A stretch of 64,000 bases of DNA from Styela clava (Eukaryota; Chordata; Ascidiacea; Stolidobranchia; Styelidae), in the NCBI RefSeq assembly GCF_964204865.1, contig NC_135262.1:7316001-7380000 (forward strand), in the 5' to 3' direction. The notes below the pieces were generated by a model. The model was not told the origin of the DNA and searched no databases. It saw only the letters and a list, made by a program, of their open reading frames with translations. The position numbers and the translations under genes were made by a program. Positions 45,663 to 60,615 of the stretch are shown here, piece after piece; the first letter of the stretch is position 1; each line of letters begins with the position of its first letter.

Positions 45663-47930
45663 CCCCGAAACAGAATATCTTGAACCGTACTGGCGCCGAT
45701 AAAACACTCCTGGTTGCTATTTTGTCGTTCAAAACATGCATAATCATCCTACTCGAATAAACTTATGGATTCCGTAATTTCGATATGTGTATATATTATG
45801 AGGCTTTCCCAGTGCAGTTTTGTTGAACGATCAAGTTTTGATAACTCGAGACACGGGAAAGATAATCCATTTGCAGTTCAAACTTGCAATTTTAAATCAG
45901 CAGATAAGATTCAGAAGTAGGCTTAATACATTTTGCATGGTGATTTCATCTTCTTGTTTTTACAACCCGTTCTCGATTCCTTACTTTTTACATTATCAGT
46001 TTTCAATGTGTTCAATGAAACTTATCCTGTTACAATTTTTGTTTTAACTATGCTGTTTTCGATTTCAAACAAAAATCCGAGGAAGACATAAAAAACATTT
46101 TATAGCACGAATCCGTGTATTTTGCACCTATGGATTAATGCTTCGATATAGCGTTGAGAGATTTAAATCAGTATCATTATGTCATACTAATGCTGGATAG
46201 TAATTACAAGACATCGAAGTGTAGGATTAGATCCCAGACCTGGCGCCGTTTATCTAAATTATGTATGTGGTATCTAAGCAACTTCAGAACATCACATTTT
46301 GAAGTGATGCGGTGTGTTTTGAATCCAACTGTTTCGTTGCATTGTAATTGTTCATTCTTGGCATCTCGTTATTTGAATATACACAGAATATCATGCCGAA
46401 AAACCATGAAGCTAATGATATAGATATATTCAATTCGTTCAATTCGTTCGTTTATTACTCCAGACCTCTGTGGTCCATATAAAAACAACACAACAAATAA
46501 ACATAAGCAAAACAAAAATAACGCAATAAATACATAAAATACCTGATACGACAATCAGATTCACAGTAAGTCTCAATAAAGAGTTATAATATAGCAATTC
46601 AAGAGACCAAAAGTGAGGTATAGAATCTAAGGTAGCCCGTGACAAACAGTATCTGGGAATCAAATAATGATTGTATAGATTTATATATATAGATATATAT
46701 AGATTTCAAGACTCTTCATTTCGTTATATATTATAAATCTCTATCCAGATATGAACTAGATATGGTGAATATGTCGAATATGTCGTTTGTGAATTTATTA
46801 TACTTAATATCATCATTTAAAAGGTTTCACGGATGTTTTATGTGTACATAGTCATGGCTACATAAATGTTCTGTACGTACATGTGACGTATATATATTTA
46901 AAAATCCATATATCCCACAGCCATGAGCCGTTTAAAACTCCGTTTACTTTTTGCATCCTTTCAATGCATAGGAACATTAGAAACTTTTTCTCATCAATAA
47001 TATATTCTGTAGAGTACATTGATATTTATCTATCTTTATCTAATTATTTATCTAATTTATCTATGGAAATTCCCTTGACCCCGGACTCAGAAAAATACTG
47101 TCTATACTTCACCATGGCAAAAATAAATAAAGCAATTACCAGCTGGGGTACACATTTATAATCATCATTCAGATTCAAAATATTTAACTGCCCACAGTTT
47201 AACAGTCTCGTTCTATTTAATTAGTCTACCAAAAAAGGTTATTCAAAAAATCTTGTAATCTTAAGAGAGAAATTTTTGATTACTTTTACTTGAAATTTAA
47301 CGCGAAATTATTTCACTTTATTTCATTCAATTCTATCATTGTTGCGATTGTGAAATTTTTCCCCCTGATTAACGATATAATTCAGACTACGTCTTATTTT
47401 CGGGGAAACACGGTTGTCAAAGAAACGCCAAATGAATACGCATTTTGTCACACAGACCAACTTACATTTTTTATTATATGAACAAAACATATTTTTCCGA
47501 TTATCGTGTTACTATTATGGTACTGATGTGAAAAATTCTTTGTAAATTTTTTTTAGACGACTAATAATCACTGACAATCTGAGTATCGATTTGTATTGCC
47601 AGGATAAACTAGCAAAGAGTGAAAAATCTAGAAACATCTGATACTTCTTTGTATTTGATACTTCTTACTTAATCAAACTGTTTCCGACAAGAATAGGAAA
47701 CTCAAATTTACCAAATCAGAGGAGGTTCAGATGTCAATAAAACAGGAGAGCAATACTCAAATATATGGAGACAAATACCAATCATGAGTACCAGTACGGT
47801 AGATTTGGAAGCACCAAGTTAGTAGAGATCGCCGGACAAACAATACGGAGTCGGTCGAGTAATACGAAATAAAAAGTGTTCCCCTTTAGTTAAAATAAAA
47901 AGCAAAATATTTCGTAAAATATCGTGCACC
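45663..47930. other. Promoter-side spacer, unit 5
   Basis: Same stretch. Left part resembles units 3 and 6, right part resembles units 1, 2 and 4; no gene seen. Confidence 0.6.
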
Positions 47931-48383
47931 ATGAAACTCATAACAAATTTCAATAAAGAATATGAAAGTGATACCCAGGCTTCAGCCATATTTGAAAGAC
48001 TTAATTCGAAAACGATCGGCATATTAGTTCCCGACAAAAAATTTGCTCAACAACAAATATTATCCTCAAAACAAAAGTCATCAGCAAAAACACCAATATG
48101 TACATTTTTTTCCAATGAGCTATCATAAGTCTAGTTCGCTTTTGGTGTTTCCGTTATCAGCATGTAATTCATTCCTGATGCGGATCTTGTTAACTCCTAC
48201 TACGCGGCCAGCACCTGCATTCAAAGTGGATTTGAAAAGAAATTGAAAGTGATAGAGGAATTTGTGAAGGAGCGTGTAAGAAATTTGTGTGAAATATGTA
48301 AAACTGACAAACTTGGTTTTAACAAAATATATGAAAAGGTAGAAAAGACAAGAAAGTTTATTGAACAGAGTAGTCTAACATAA
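47931..48383 (+). pseudogene. Coding-like remnant, unit 5
   Basis: Matches the unit 1 version: 47931-48128 and 48168-48383. Confidence 0.28.
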
Positions 48384-48464
48384 CGTGGACAAAAATAACT
48401 TGACCTATATTTTTTAATTTTGGGAACATTGATGTATGGGAACATTAAGTAGAGATATATTATA

Positions 48465-49141
48465 ATATCGTCACGCTAATACCCGAATTGCGTAAGTCAT
48501 TTTTTGGCGGTTTTGAGTTTTTCATAAAATAGGTATTTATGTAATGCTGCGCACCTGTCTGTTAAGTCAGATTTTGTTTTAAGAATTCCGAAACCCATAA
48601 AAATAGAGATTTTGTATGATATGCAAATTTGTTCAATTGTTTCGTCATAATGAATTATCATTGATAACGCAGGACTATGACGTCACAGAGGCAAAATAAC
48701 CTCGGCAAATGATTTTCGAGTTTTTGCATCTCAGATTCTAGCTTAGCGCTTATAAATTTCAATTTATACTACAGTATAGGAAGGCGTGCACTTGTGATAT
48801 TCACTGTCTGAGTCCAATTCACCTTGGTTGGCTTTTATATAAGGGTACATTGCTGTTTTATTCTATATAGTTTGGTTTTCAGTACTGGTACATATAGTCA
48901 AGTTGCAAAATTGCGTGTGTCTCCAAGTCATTGACACATTTCTGCCTAAGTCACAGTGCACCATTATGACGTCACATGACTGCGTCATACAAATTAACTT
49001 AAATCCGGCTACGATCAAAAAATTGAACTTTGGCAAATTATTGACTCTCAATGGCATGACAATATCATTAGGAAGTTTTTCACGTTTTTCTCAAAACTGC
49101 TAAAAATGACTTACGCGATTCGGTTATTAGCGTGACGATAT
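48465..49141. mobile_element. 677-bp TIR element, unit 5
   Basis: Array copy with both inverted ends intact. Confidence 0.73.
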
Positions 49142-49300
49142 ACTTGTGTAATTAGCTAGACAAATTTGAAAATTTAGCTATTTTTGGTATTTTTGATAGC
49201 TCAGGAAATGCTTTATAAATACCTGCTATCGGGGGACCTATAACATGCCTAACTCGCGATCCACTGAACTTAAATAATGCGGTTTATTATTAAAAAATGT

Positions 49301-49521
49301 GGTGCTCCCGAAGTATGCGAACCAAGATGGCGGACATCGAAACGTAACACGGGTAACAGGTTAGGGTTAGGCGATAATTTTTTTCCAATTTTCCTTATTT
49401 TAGTCCTATTATCAGAGAGCCTCCCGTAGTATTTATACCTAAAATTATGGCCTAACCTTAACCTAGTACACATATTACATTCCGATGTCCGCCATCTTGG
49501 TTCGCATACTTCGGGAGCCCC
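49301..49521. mobile_element. 221-bp MITE in unit 5
   Basis: Copy at the same site; termini and target duplications intact. Confidence 0.92.
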
Positions 49522-49800
49522 AAAAATGTATTGGGCAAATCCATACTTGAATAAATCCTTCAATGTAAAATCAAATTGTGTTTTGAGGATTTGTAATTTT
49601 ACGGAAACGCCGTGAGTCTAATGCATAGAAACCCTTTTCTCATTTCATTAGGTTAAAAGTAAAGAGAAGAAAACATAGTATACATGCAATATACAATTAT
49701 CAGTCATTCCCGAGACCATGGTAAAGAGGAGCAAGCATGAAGCACATGATTATTTATCATTATCATTGGTTACAAAATATTGTCTGAATACATATTAATA

Positions 49801-49906
49801 GGTGCTCCAGAAGTAAGCGCACCAAGATGTCGCACTACCTGAATCCCAACAGGTACACACACATACTATTTTCAGGTTGTGCGCCATCTTGGTACGCATA
49901 CTTCGA
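49801..49906. mobile_element. 106-bp MITE remnant, unit 5
   Basis: Same position and structure as the unit 1 copy. Confidence 0.68.
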
Positions 49907-50643
49907 CATAATATCTGCTAATAACAAAATGAAACTCTAAATGAACACTTCTTCAATTCATGTTTAGTTTTAATAAATGCCTACAGTAAGCTAATTTATA
50001 CAAAATGGTAACTTTCTGTGGAAATCAAGGCAACTTATCAACAATATGGACACAAAATGGATTCTTGCCATGTTTTTACAATATGATATCTGCGTCCCTG
50101 ATGGTATTCGTGGCTGTGTTCCCGTTATCATATTAAATACATAAAATGAGGAGGTGGGTGCATTACCAATATAATGATAAAGGTTAGGAATTCAAATTGG
50201 AAAATAAGCACTAAAAATCGTTTTATGTTATTGCTTTCATATCTTAGAATTTATAATGAATGGCGGAACTTAAATTATTTATGATATTTTAATTTTCGAA
50301 TTGCGGAAAAATAAATTATTCTAATAGTTTTCAATGTATCGATGAGCTGTGGGTAACAAGTTGGTGGCGATTTGAATTGTTTATTCGAGTCGAAATACCC
50401 AACCCTAATGACTAGCCACCATATTCAAAAAATGAGAGGACACATCGCCACAAGGACAGTGCGGGATTGCGTTCAAATTCACTCCAACAGGATTTAATCG
50501 GCACACGGTAATCGAGATAAAGTTTCAATATTATGTTATCCACATTATCTAAAGGGGGAGGGAGGGGCGAGCCGCGGCCGTTAAGTCGAAGGCAATAGTT
50601 AACCCGTCATTCGGGTGCATGTAAAAGCTGCCAAATTTAGAAT
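49907..50643. other. Spacer between MITE remnant and hAT, unit 5
   Basis: As in unit 2; no gene seen. Confidence 0.6.
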
Positions 50644-50651
50644 ACTTTTCG

Positions 50652-53022
50652 CAGTGGCGGCGCGTCAATAGGGCCAACCGGGGCAATGCCCCGGTTGTTT
50701 TTTCGGTATAATAAAAAATATTCGAAAAATACCTCAATATCGGTTGCACAGACTGTCTACACTAACCATATTCTCCCGACATGGTTCATTTTTCGCTCGC
50801 AAAGCCTTCGCCGAACGTCGACGGGGCGACGCCGATTTTGCCCCGGTTGCTCATTGTATATCGTATTCTCTCTTTTATCTTCCACTCGCCGCGTTTGTCT
50901 CGTTTGTTTTCTGTTTCTTTTACCAAATCATCGGGGCTAGCCCCGAAATTATGACGACACAATGCCGACGTTTCTTACAACAACGTGTTGACATATTCAC
51001 GCATTCCTTCTCGTTCGTTGGTTGCTTGAAGAGTTGATAGTTTCCTCGCCTTCGTTTGTGTCGCTTGTTTCGCTATTTGAATCAGTTAGAGACCTTTAGT
51101 CCATTTGCTTTCGATTTTCCACATTCCTTTTGAGCTCCTCACTTCTTTCCGGCTTCGCATTTCTTAGCCTTAGACCTCATAATGAATAAGGTTGATGCAC
51201 TACTTCGCACTCCGTTTTCGCAGCTGCCGCTGGAACAAAAATTAGAGGTACAACGTCTTGGGCCTTATTAACCAAAAAATTGTTCACTGGAACAATCCCA
51301 TGACGGAGGAAAGCGTCGGCGTACATTCTGCGCAGAAACTTGGTATAAAAAACACGAATGGTTGTGTTACAGCGAGGACAAAAATGAACTTTTTTGTTTT
51401 TATTGCCTACTTTTTGCTACCGCTAAATTGATAGCTCAAACTTATGACGGCGCGGCAGTCATGAGTGGGTCGAAACATGGTGTTCAAGTTTATATAAAAG
51501 AAGATTTTCCTCATGCGCATTTTTTACATTGTTATGCACACCAATTTAACCTCGTTATTAAAAATATGTGTCTTGATACCCCTCTCGTCCGTATATTTTT
51601 TGCAAATGTTTCGGGGTTTTCTTCATTTTTTTCCGTTTCGCCGAAGCGCTCTGACCTCCTTCGCCAGATATGTAGCCGCCGTCTCCCAGCTTGTGCACCA
51701 ACACGTTGGAACTTGCGATCACGCGTGGTGCAGGGCGTGTCCGAAATTAGGTCTGAGCTCATTGAGTGTTTCAATGGCATTCAGAGCTCTCCGGTTTGGG
51801 ACGAACGCTCTGTGAGGTAGGCGGTAGGTCTAAAGCGTCTGCTAGAAGATGGTGAGTTTTCATTTTTTTTCACTTTTTTCTCCACAATATTCTATCACGT
51901 GGATGTATTATACGGCGCATTGCAGTCAAGGCTAATGGATGGAGCGTCTGTGCAGTCGTGTATTTCAGACTTCTGCGATGCTGTACCTCGTATCCGGGAA
52001 ACAATAAAATACGACGACACATGGAGTGCTTCTTTACGCCGCGGGCAAACAACGCAGCGTTTGATTTTGTCTGCAAAGGAATGCTGTGACATTCTGGTGA
52101 ATCAAATAGGCGATCGTCTGCGCACTGAACACCTTGCCGCGTTCTCTTTGATGAACCCCAAAAAAATTTTCAAAATTTGCACGTCAATTTCCCATCCATT
52201 TGTTGGCTACTGTCTCCAAATTTTACCCCATGATAAACGTGGGTAAATTGGAAAATGAATTGCGATGTATATACACCAATCAAATTTTTTTGAACATCAC
52301 ATCAACTTGCGCGCTCTATGGGTTCCTCATAGATAACACTCTAGTAACTACCTTTGCGGCGTCTGCAAAATTTCTGGACATCATTTTGACGACGCCTATT
52401 TCTTCCGCCGACGCAGAGCGAACATTCAGCACGCTGAAGCGTATTAAAACGTATCTCAGAAACACAATGAAGCAAGATAGATTAAATTCCTTGGCTGTTT
52501 TATCCATTCACAGAGACGTTATTTCTGGGATGCATGACTTTAATCAGCGCGTTATTGAGCATTTTGCTTCCAAGAAACCGCGGCGTGTTGCATATATGTT
52601 CAAGCAGTAGAAGTCTAGCAGCATATATATCTATGAGTGAGCGACGCATGTCCTTATCTTTGCATTACCTTTCCTTTCCTCATAGTAACGTTTTAAACCT
52701 TATTTTAGGTTTTGTCTGTCTTTCCCGAAGTTTCTGTTAATATGTCATTGTATTTATCTGGGAAAAGGCCTTTCCTTTTGAAAGAGGTTTCAAAATAAAC
52801 TATGTCTATATTTATTAATCCCTTGACTTGGACCGGTTTTGAGGACACTTTCTTATCGTTAAAAATGGTCGCTTTTGCCGATTGGTTGTTACCGATGGAA
52901 AGGTTTTTATACTCATAAAATGATGGGAGAACTTATAGCGCTCATCCTGTCCCCGTAGATGGGGGTGACTTGGTCCCGCAGTAGCTTGCCCCGGTTGTCA
53001 AAATGACCACGCGCCGCCACTG
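50652..53022 (+). mobile_element. hAT transposon copy in unit 5
   Basis: Full 2,371-bp copy; target duplications at 50644-50651 and 53023-53030. It carries an extra nonsense mutation near 51818 that is shared with unit 6. Confidence 0.95.
51182..52610 (+). pseudogene. hAT transposase relic, unit 5
   Basis: Shared defects plus GAG-to-TAG just after the codons for WDERSVR (stop at 51818-51820). The downstream part is still readable from about 51899. Confidence 0.88.
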
Positions 53023-53314
53023 ACTTTTCGCAATATTGAAACGCCACATAAAACTATTTCTGATAAACCATGGGAATATTTCATCTTATTGCATTTTATT
53101 GTACGTGATGATACCTCGATTGACATTTTGTATAAAATATTAACCTCCCGCATTATAAATCACGAAGCAATATCGAACGGTTAATTAAAATTTCTGATAT
53201 CTGAGATAACTTTATCTTGTCGGTGGCATTGCGTTGGAAATATAAAAAATTCAATCGTAATACTGTACCCACATTTACCCAATACTAACAAAACACATGT
53301 AATATGCGACAACA

Positions 53315-53320
53315 TTTATT
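53315..53320 (-). terminator. Poly(A) signal of gene 6
   Basis: AATAAA on the minus strand, 94 bp after the stop codon. Confidence 0.6.
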
Positions 53321-53413
53321 TCCAATCACCAAAACTAAGTTTCTAGTATTCTAGTTTAGACTATGATTTTCTAAAATTTCGATGTGTCGTCGTTATTAGC
53401 CGTCGCTGGCAAA

Positions 53414-56400
53414 TTACTTGCTCCAAATGTAACATCCACTTTTGTTCTGCTTGAGAACGTATCCATAGTAATGCCTGAAAATATGTGTAAGAATTAATTA
53501 CTAGTTGTTATTTTAATTACTTATGCCTCGACAGTCCGACCAGGTATGTTGAAGTATAGATCACACTGGCCATCGCTTGACAGTAGCTTGCTGGTTTGTT
53601 TGCTTCGCTATGATATTTTAAATTGAACTAAAAAGTATCTCACCTGTAATATTTCAGACTGAACTTATAGCTGCATGTGGTTGGATAAACAATCCTCCAC
53701 TGGAACGACGAGCAATTCATAACAGGAAGAGTAAACTTGACAGCATAATTGCATTTGTATCCACAGGCGTAATGTTGTTCAAGTTTTGGAATCATATCAT
53801 TCCAGTATTGGTCGAACTCATCGAGAATTGCGAGATATTGACTGTTGACCTTGCTTTTGTATGCACCGAAGAGATCAGATACAGCTCCTTCAAACTCTTC
53901 ACCAAAGTAGAAAGCCAACATCTTTTTGTATTGATTATTCTTCATTTTAGAAACCTGGATGTAAGACAATGTTTTTCGATAAATTGAGTAAATTCAGGAG
54001 AACTTAAAGGTTGCAGCATAACCATATAGGAAAGTCGGGATTTTTGTACTGATATTTTGTTTTGCCTTTTTCCTTGAAATAATCCGATTCATGTTTTTGA
54101 TACAATAATTTGTTTAACTATTTTTGAAACTGTTGTTCGTATAAATGAGTGACTACAAGATTGAGTTAAAATTTCAGAACTCCGTCACATTGATTAGTTA
54201 TCTTAATTTTTAGTCTCAATTATATAATCACCTTGGCCAGACCATTCTTCAAAGCTTCTCTCAATTTGTCTTTCTTCTCATTCAAATTCTGAGTATGTTT
54301 CTCAATTTTCTTCGTTCTTGTGTTGAGGCAAGCTTGATAATGAGCAGTTATTTTTTCAGCCAACTTTTTCAAATTGTTTTCGTATTTTTCTATCCTTTTG
54401 ACGTAAACCTTTCCCGAAGTATTCAATCGATCGGCCAACATTTTTTCGTAACATTTGAGAGCTTTAGTTTTCTGACTTGCCAGTTTCATTGTGTATGATT
54501 CGATTTTACATAATGCCATCTTGCAGAGGCGTCCTTGCCTAAAAGTAGTAAATAGTATTATTAGGCTTTTACCATTCGGTCGAAATACCCCAACGGAAAG
54601 CGAAAAAAAAACAGAAATATTCAGGTGATAAGTCAAATTTGTAGTACATTGCCCGAGTTTTGAAACTTTATACCTGACGTAGTATGTTGCTTCCAAAGCC
54701 TTGATCAACCACTTATGTCTCTTTGTAACAATCGTTTGATATTCTTCATAATATTTCTTATGAAGTCCCGTCCATTTCAATTCCCATGCCTTGTATGCTT
54801 CCTTCGCAACGCTGACTGCGGTTTTTACTTTCTTGGAAAGATCGAACTCGAATTCGGCGGAAGATTTGTTCACAGTTTCTGTGACGAAATAAGATTTTGT
54901 TAGAATGAGTATGCTTGATAACTTAAGACCAAGGCTGAGTCGGTGTCTGTGTCTGTGTGTCATAGATTATGCTTTGTATCTTCAGAGCACATAGAATCAT
55001 AGACGATAGATGGACTAACTCAAGACCAAGGCTGAGGAGTCGGTGTCTGTGTCTGCGTGAGGAGTCTGTGTCGGTATTTGGTATGTGTTTGTTGGAGTCG
55101 AAGCTGGAATCGAATTTTCAAACTTTCTGGATTCAAGATTTGGAGTCAGAGTCGAAATTTGAATTCTCCGAAGCCCGAATTTCAGACGTTTCGTAAGAAC
55201 GAAAGAAATTAAAATTTTGTACAGTAATTTAAAAAAGTTATGTTCATTATGGCTGAGCGTTCCTGGCAATTTATTAAAGAATGATTGCATACGCCAAAGC
55301 TTTTAGCCTCAAAATCTGATTCCCCGAGTATTCGGAGCCGGAGTCAACTTTTTCAACTCAGATTCGGAGTCGATTGTTAATGTTCTCCGACTCTACAGCT
55401 CTGGTTTGAATTGCATAGCTAACACGAAGAAAAGTATTGCATTTGACTATAGAATTTTAGTGTGCTTAAGATATCTAAATCTAAAATTAAATTTTCAATA
55501 AATACCGATATCGCAAGTTTTCAATTTCTTGAATTCAGGCTTCTTCCAGGCATAATATCTATAATTAGCAAACTTGAAGCAACTAATTTTCTTCGTGTAT
55601 CGGAAAGTCCACCATGTTCCAAGTTTTTTGCTGAAATGAAATATTGTTTTTAATAAGTCTTCGACTTTGAATAAAACTCTTTTTACTTTTCTCACAAGTA
55701 ATTTGCCAAAGCATACTTACAAGGTATTGCTTGAAAGTGGGAAATCGGAAATTTTTCGCAAAGAACCACTAAGCTCTTAGACTAGCTGTCAGGGAAATTA
55801 TACTCCTAGTATACTTAATATTGCAATACTAATATTAAATACTAATGAAGCTTGAGTTTGTGTTTATTTTGCTAAAATTCTGCTAGTTGATCAGCAGACA
55901 AAAATTGTGAGTCAACTTTAATAAATTTTCCTATCAAACTAACCAGAAAAGTGTTTCAAATTGGCATTAAATATTCTTTAAAACATTGACAAGTTTTACC
56001 ATGAATTATAATACTTCTTCTTGAAAAAGTTCAAGCATCCAGTGTATGTTGTGCATTGATAAGAGCATGCATATCTTTGAACTATCACATCTTTGAAACC
56101 GTTAATTTTGTCCGCGTAGGAATTAAAAGTGACATCAAGTTTGTTTGATAATTTGGTTTTATATTCATTCACAACAGCGTCGACAATTTCTTTTTCCCAG
56201 GTTTTTGATCCTAAAAAATCAAAAATATTGTTAAAAATAATGTAAAATGTTAGCGAAACGTAGCGTTAATAATGTTAACTCACCATGCATCTTATATAAA
56301 AGACAGCGATAAACTTTAACCTTTTTCTCGTTGAGTTTACTCATAACTTTCTTGAAATGAGCAAAATACTCTTTGATCCGTCCGGTAAGTGCCTTCTTGA

Positions 56401-57745
56401 ATTGAGCAATTTTCTCAGATCGAGTTTGGAAGCATTTTAGTGCTCTGGTTTAATATATGAAGGAAAAGTTATTTCACGTGATTTTACCTTTGTTGTTTTT
56501 AAATGAATTTTTATTGTTGTTTAAATTAGCAGAACATACAGAAGTGGAAATTTTCTCAATATATTACAGAAAACATTACGTTGTATCAGTAAAGTTACTT
56601 AAAAAAAGCGTTAAATAATCGAGCTTACGCATTGACGATCCTTCCATGGAAAGCAATCAACTTGTTGTGTCTCTTCTGAATTGCATATTTGTATTTAATA
56701 GCGGTGATAGAAGCCATTTTGTCAATTTTTGCTGTGAATGTGGATACAGCTTTATCCTTTTTCTCCGAAACAGCTGCTCTGCGCTCCTCAGGGACGTATC
56801 TATATATATAAATACCGAAAAATAAATAGTTTCCTGAATAGAATTAGACGTTAAGAAATTTTCGATGCCAACAAGACTTGGCTTTTAGAATAAAAAAAAA
56901 ATTTAATTCCATTTCTTAGTTTCGATTTTAATTTTAGTATTATTGCACTGAACCGATGTATGAAAGAAAATTAACATAAAAAATACTTCATAAATTCTAT
57001 TGTATATTCATTGACTCTATCGGCAAATTTAGTCTTGCAACTCTCCATTCTCAAGTTGAAATCAACAAGCCAAGTATCGTAATGTTCGTTCATCTCCTTC
57101 AATATTGCATCTGCCTTTGACTTCAGCTTCTTCTCAAGATTGGTCTTGAATTCGATTTTGGTCATTTCTGTGTTTTTGAGAAAGTAAAATAGAAATGAAG
57201 TTACATTGAAAATCGATGGAGGTAATGGAAGGCAACAAATCTGAGAGAGAGAAAAAAAAGAAGGAAGGGAAGAGAGAAACAATGAAAAGAATATGAGTGA
57301 GATTTTAAAAAGAAGAGAGTGGCGAACAGAGAGAACTTTTTAATAAAAACGAGAAAAGAGAAATCTATCGTTCTGAAATGCAAAGGTATTAATGTCTTGA
57401 AGAAATGAATAATTATTACCTTGAAAATCATCTGTTCCACATTTAGTTCCAGGATAAGAACTCATCACGGAAGAATAATATTTGGTAGTGAACCAGGAGG
57501 TGGAAAAATGAACACGAAACTTGAGACATGCCGAAGTAGGGAAGACGTAGAATCTCCTGATGGAATATTTAGTGTAACCACATGGATGTTGAACATAGGA
57601 GGCTGCGTTGGCAATCTGTATAAAGAAAATAGGTTGCGTGATATTATAGACTGTAGAGCAAAGATTTTATCAAATTCGAATTCAAATAGATATAGTAAAA
57701 TAGACTTACCGCCAGGCAAGCCAGAAGTAAGATCAGGATCCTCAT
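53414..57745 (-). CDS. Secreted modular Cys/coiled-coil protein, array gene 6
   Basis: Exons: 57710-57745, 57420-57615, 56987-57167, 56629-56799, 56284-56444, 56000-56210, 55506-55630, 54674-54878, 54232-54538, 53644-53954, 53414-53474. Same 654-residue product as genes 2-4 except R495H in exon 9 (the antisense base change is at about 54342). Intron 9 is 3 bp shorter than in gene 2, near 54136. Confidence 0.8.
54920..55396. repeat. GAGTC-rich repeat in intron 7 of gene 6
   Basis: Same arrangement as in gene 3, with one private T-to-C change in the second GTCTGTGTG stretch (near 55056). Confidence 0.68.
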
Positions 57746-57805
57746 TTTGTGTCTTGTTTCGAAGTTCTTCGAGTTGAGACTGATTCGATTCATGTTTCCG
57801 TGGCC

Positions 57806-57813
57806 TATTTATA
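57806..57813 (-). promoter_or_regulatory. TATA box of gene 6
   Basis: TATAAATA on the minus strand, 60 bp before the ATG at 57745. Confidence 0.75.
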
Positions 57814-60080
57814 CCCCGAAACAGAATATCTTGAACCGTACTGGCGCCGATAAAACACTCCTGGTTGCTATTTTGTCGTTCAAAACATGCATAATCATCC
57901 TACTCGAATAAACTTATGGATTCCGTAATTTCGATATGTGTATATATTATGAGGCTTTCCCAGTGCAGTTTTGTTGAACGATCAAGTTTTGATAACTCGA
58001 GACACGGGAAAGATAATCCATTTGCAGTTCAAACTTGCAATATTAAATCAGCAGATAAGATTCAGAAGTAGGCTTAATACATTTTGCATGGTGATTTCAT
58101 CTTCTTGTTTTTACAACCCGTTCTCGATTCCTTACTTTTTACATTATCAGTTTTCAATGTGTTCAATGAAACTTATCCTGTTACAATTTTTGTTTTAACT
58201 ATGCTGTTTTCGAATTCAAACAAAAATCCGAGGAAGACATAAAAAACATTTTATAGCACGAATCCGTGTATTTTGCACCTATGGATTAATGCTTCGATAT
58301 AGCGTTGAGAGATTTAAATCAGTATCATTATGTCATACTAATGCTGGATAGTAATTACAAGACATCGAAGTGTAGGATTAGATCCCAGACCTGGCGCCGT
58401 TTATCTAAATTATGTATGTGGTATCTAAGCAACTTCAGAACATCACATTTTGAAGTGATGCGGTGTGTTTTGAATCCAACTGTTTCGTTGCATTGTAATT
58501 GTTCATTCTTGGCATCTCGTTATTTGAATATACACAGAATATCATGCCGAAAAACCATGAAGCTAATGATATAGATATATTCAATTCGTTCAATTCGTTC
58601 GTTTATTACTCCAGACCGCTGTGGTCCATATAAAAACAACACAACAAATAAACATAAGCAAAACAAAAATAACGCAATAAATACATAAAATACCTGATAT
58701 GACAATCAGATTCACAGTAAGTCTCAAAAAAGAGTTATAATATAGCAATTCAAGAGACCAAAAGTGAGGTATAGAATCTAAGGTAGCCCGTGACAAACAG
58801 TATCTGGGAATCAAATAATGATTGTATAGATTTATATATATAGATATATATAGATTTCAAGACTCTTCATTTCGTTATATATTATAAATCTCTATCCAGA
58901 TATGAACTAGATATGGTGAATATGTCGAATATGTCGTTTGTGAATTTATTATACTTAATATCATCATTTAAAAGGTTTCACGAATGTTTTATGTGTACAT
59001 AGCCATGGCTACATAAATGTTCTGTACGTACATGTGACGTATATATATTTAAAAATCCATATATCCCACAGCCATGCGCCGTTTAAAACTCCGTTTACTT
59101 TTTGCATCCTTTCAATGCATAGGAACATTAGAAACTTTTTCTCATCAATAATATATTCTGTAGAGTACATTGATATTTATCTATCTTTATCTACTTATTT
59201 ATCTAATTTATCTATGGAAATTCCCTTGACCCCGGACTCAGAAAAATACTGTCTATACTTCACCATGGCAAAAATAAATAAAGCAATTACCAGCTGGGGT
59301 ACACATTTATAATCATCATTCAGATTCAAAATATTTAACTGCCCACAGTTTAACAGTCTCGTTCTATTTAATTAGTCTACCAAAAAAGGTTATTCAAAAA
59401 ATCTTGTAATCTTAAGAGAGAAATTTTTGATTACTTTTACTTGAAATTTAACGCGAAATTATTTCACTTTATTTCATTCAATTCTATCATTGTTGCGATT
59501 GTGAAATTTTTCCCTTAATTAACGATATAATTCAGAATAGGTCTTATTTTCGGGGAAACACGGTTGTCAAAGAAACGCCAAATGAATACGCATTTTGTCA
59601 CACAGACCAACTTACATTATTTATTATATGACCAAAACATATTTTTCCGATTATCGTGTTACTATTATGGTACTGATGTGAAAAATTCTTTGTAAATTTT
59701 TTTTAGACGACTAATAATAACTGACAATCTGAGTATCGATTTGTATTGCCAGGATAAACTAGCAAAGAGGGAAAAATCAGGAAACATCTGATACTTCTTT
59801 GTATTTGATACTTCTTACTTAATCAAACTGTTTCCGACAAGAATAGGAAACTCAGATTTACCAAATCAGAGGAGGTTAAGATGTCAATAAAACAGGAGAG
59901 CAATACTCAAATATATGGAGACAAATACCAATCAAGAGTACCAGTACGGTAGATTTGGAAGCACCAAGTTAGTAGAGATCGCCGGACAAACAATACGGAG
60001 TCGGTCGAGTAATACGAAATAAAAAGTGTTCCCCTTTAGTTAAAATAAAAAGCAAAATATTTCGTAAAATATCGTGCACC
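57814..60080. other. Promoter-side spacer, unit 6
   Basis: Nearly identical to unit 3; no gene seen. Confidence 0.6.
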
Positions 60081-60534
60081 ATGAAACTCATAACAAATTT
60101 CAATAAAGAATATGAAAGTGATACCCAGGCTTCAGCCATATTTGAAAGACTTAATTCGAAAACGATCGGCATATTAGTTCCCGACAAAAAATTTGCTCAA
60201 CAAAAAATATTATCCCCAAAACAAAAGTCATCAGCAAAAACACCAATATGTACATTTCGTTTCCAATAAGCTATCATAAGCCTAGTTCGCTTTTGGTGTT
60301 TCCGTTATAAGCGTGTAATTCATTCCCGATGCAGATCTTGTTAACTCCTACTACGTGGTCAGCATCTGCATTTAAAGTGGATTTGGAAAGAAATTGAAAA
60401 TGAAGAGGAATTTGTGAAGGAGCGTGTAAGAAATTTGTGTGAAATATGTAAAAACTGACAAACTTGGTTTTAACAAAATATATGAAAAGGTAGAAAAGAC
60501 AAGAAAGTTTATTGAACAGAGTAGTCTAACATAA
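60081..60534 (+). pseudogene. Coding-like remnant, unit 6, further decayed
   Basis: Carries the same indels and substitutions as the unit 3 version: 60081-60269 and 60319-60534. Confidence 0.28.
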
Positions 60535-60615
60535 CGTGGACAAAAATAACTTGACCTATATTTTTTAATTTTGAGAACATTGATGTATGGGAACATTAAG
60601 TAGAGATATATTATA

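Larger units (their letters stand above)
45307..57457. repeat. Tandem array unit 5 (12,151 bp)
   Basis: Fifth period, full-length form with all transposons. It shares some promoter-side variants with units 3 and 6, others with 1, 2 and 4, and a nonsense change in the hAT transposase with unit 6. Confidence 0.97.
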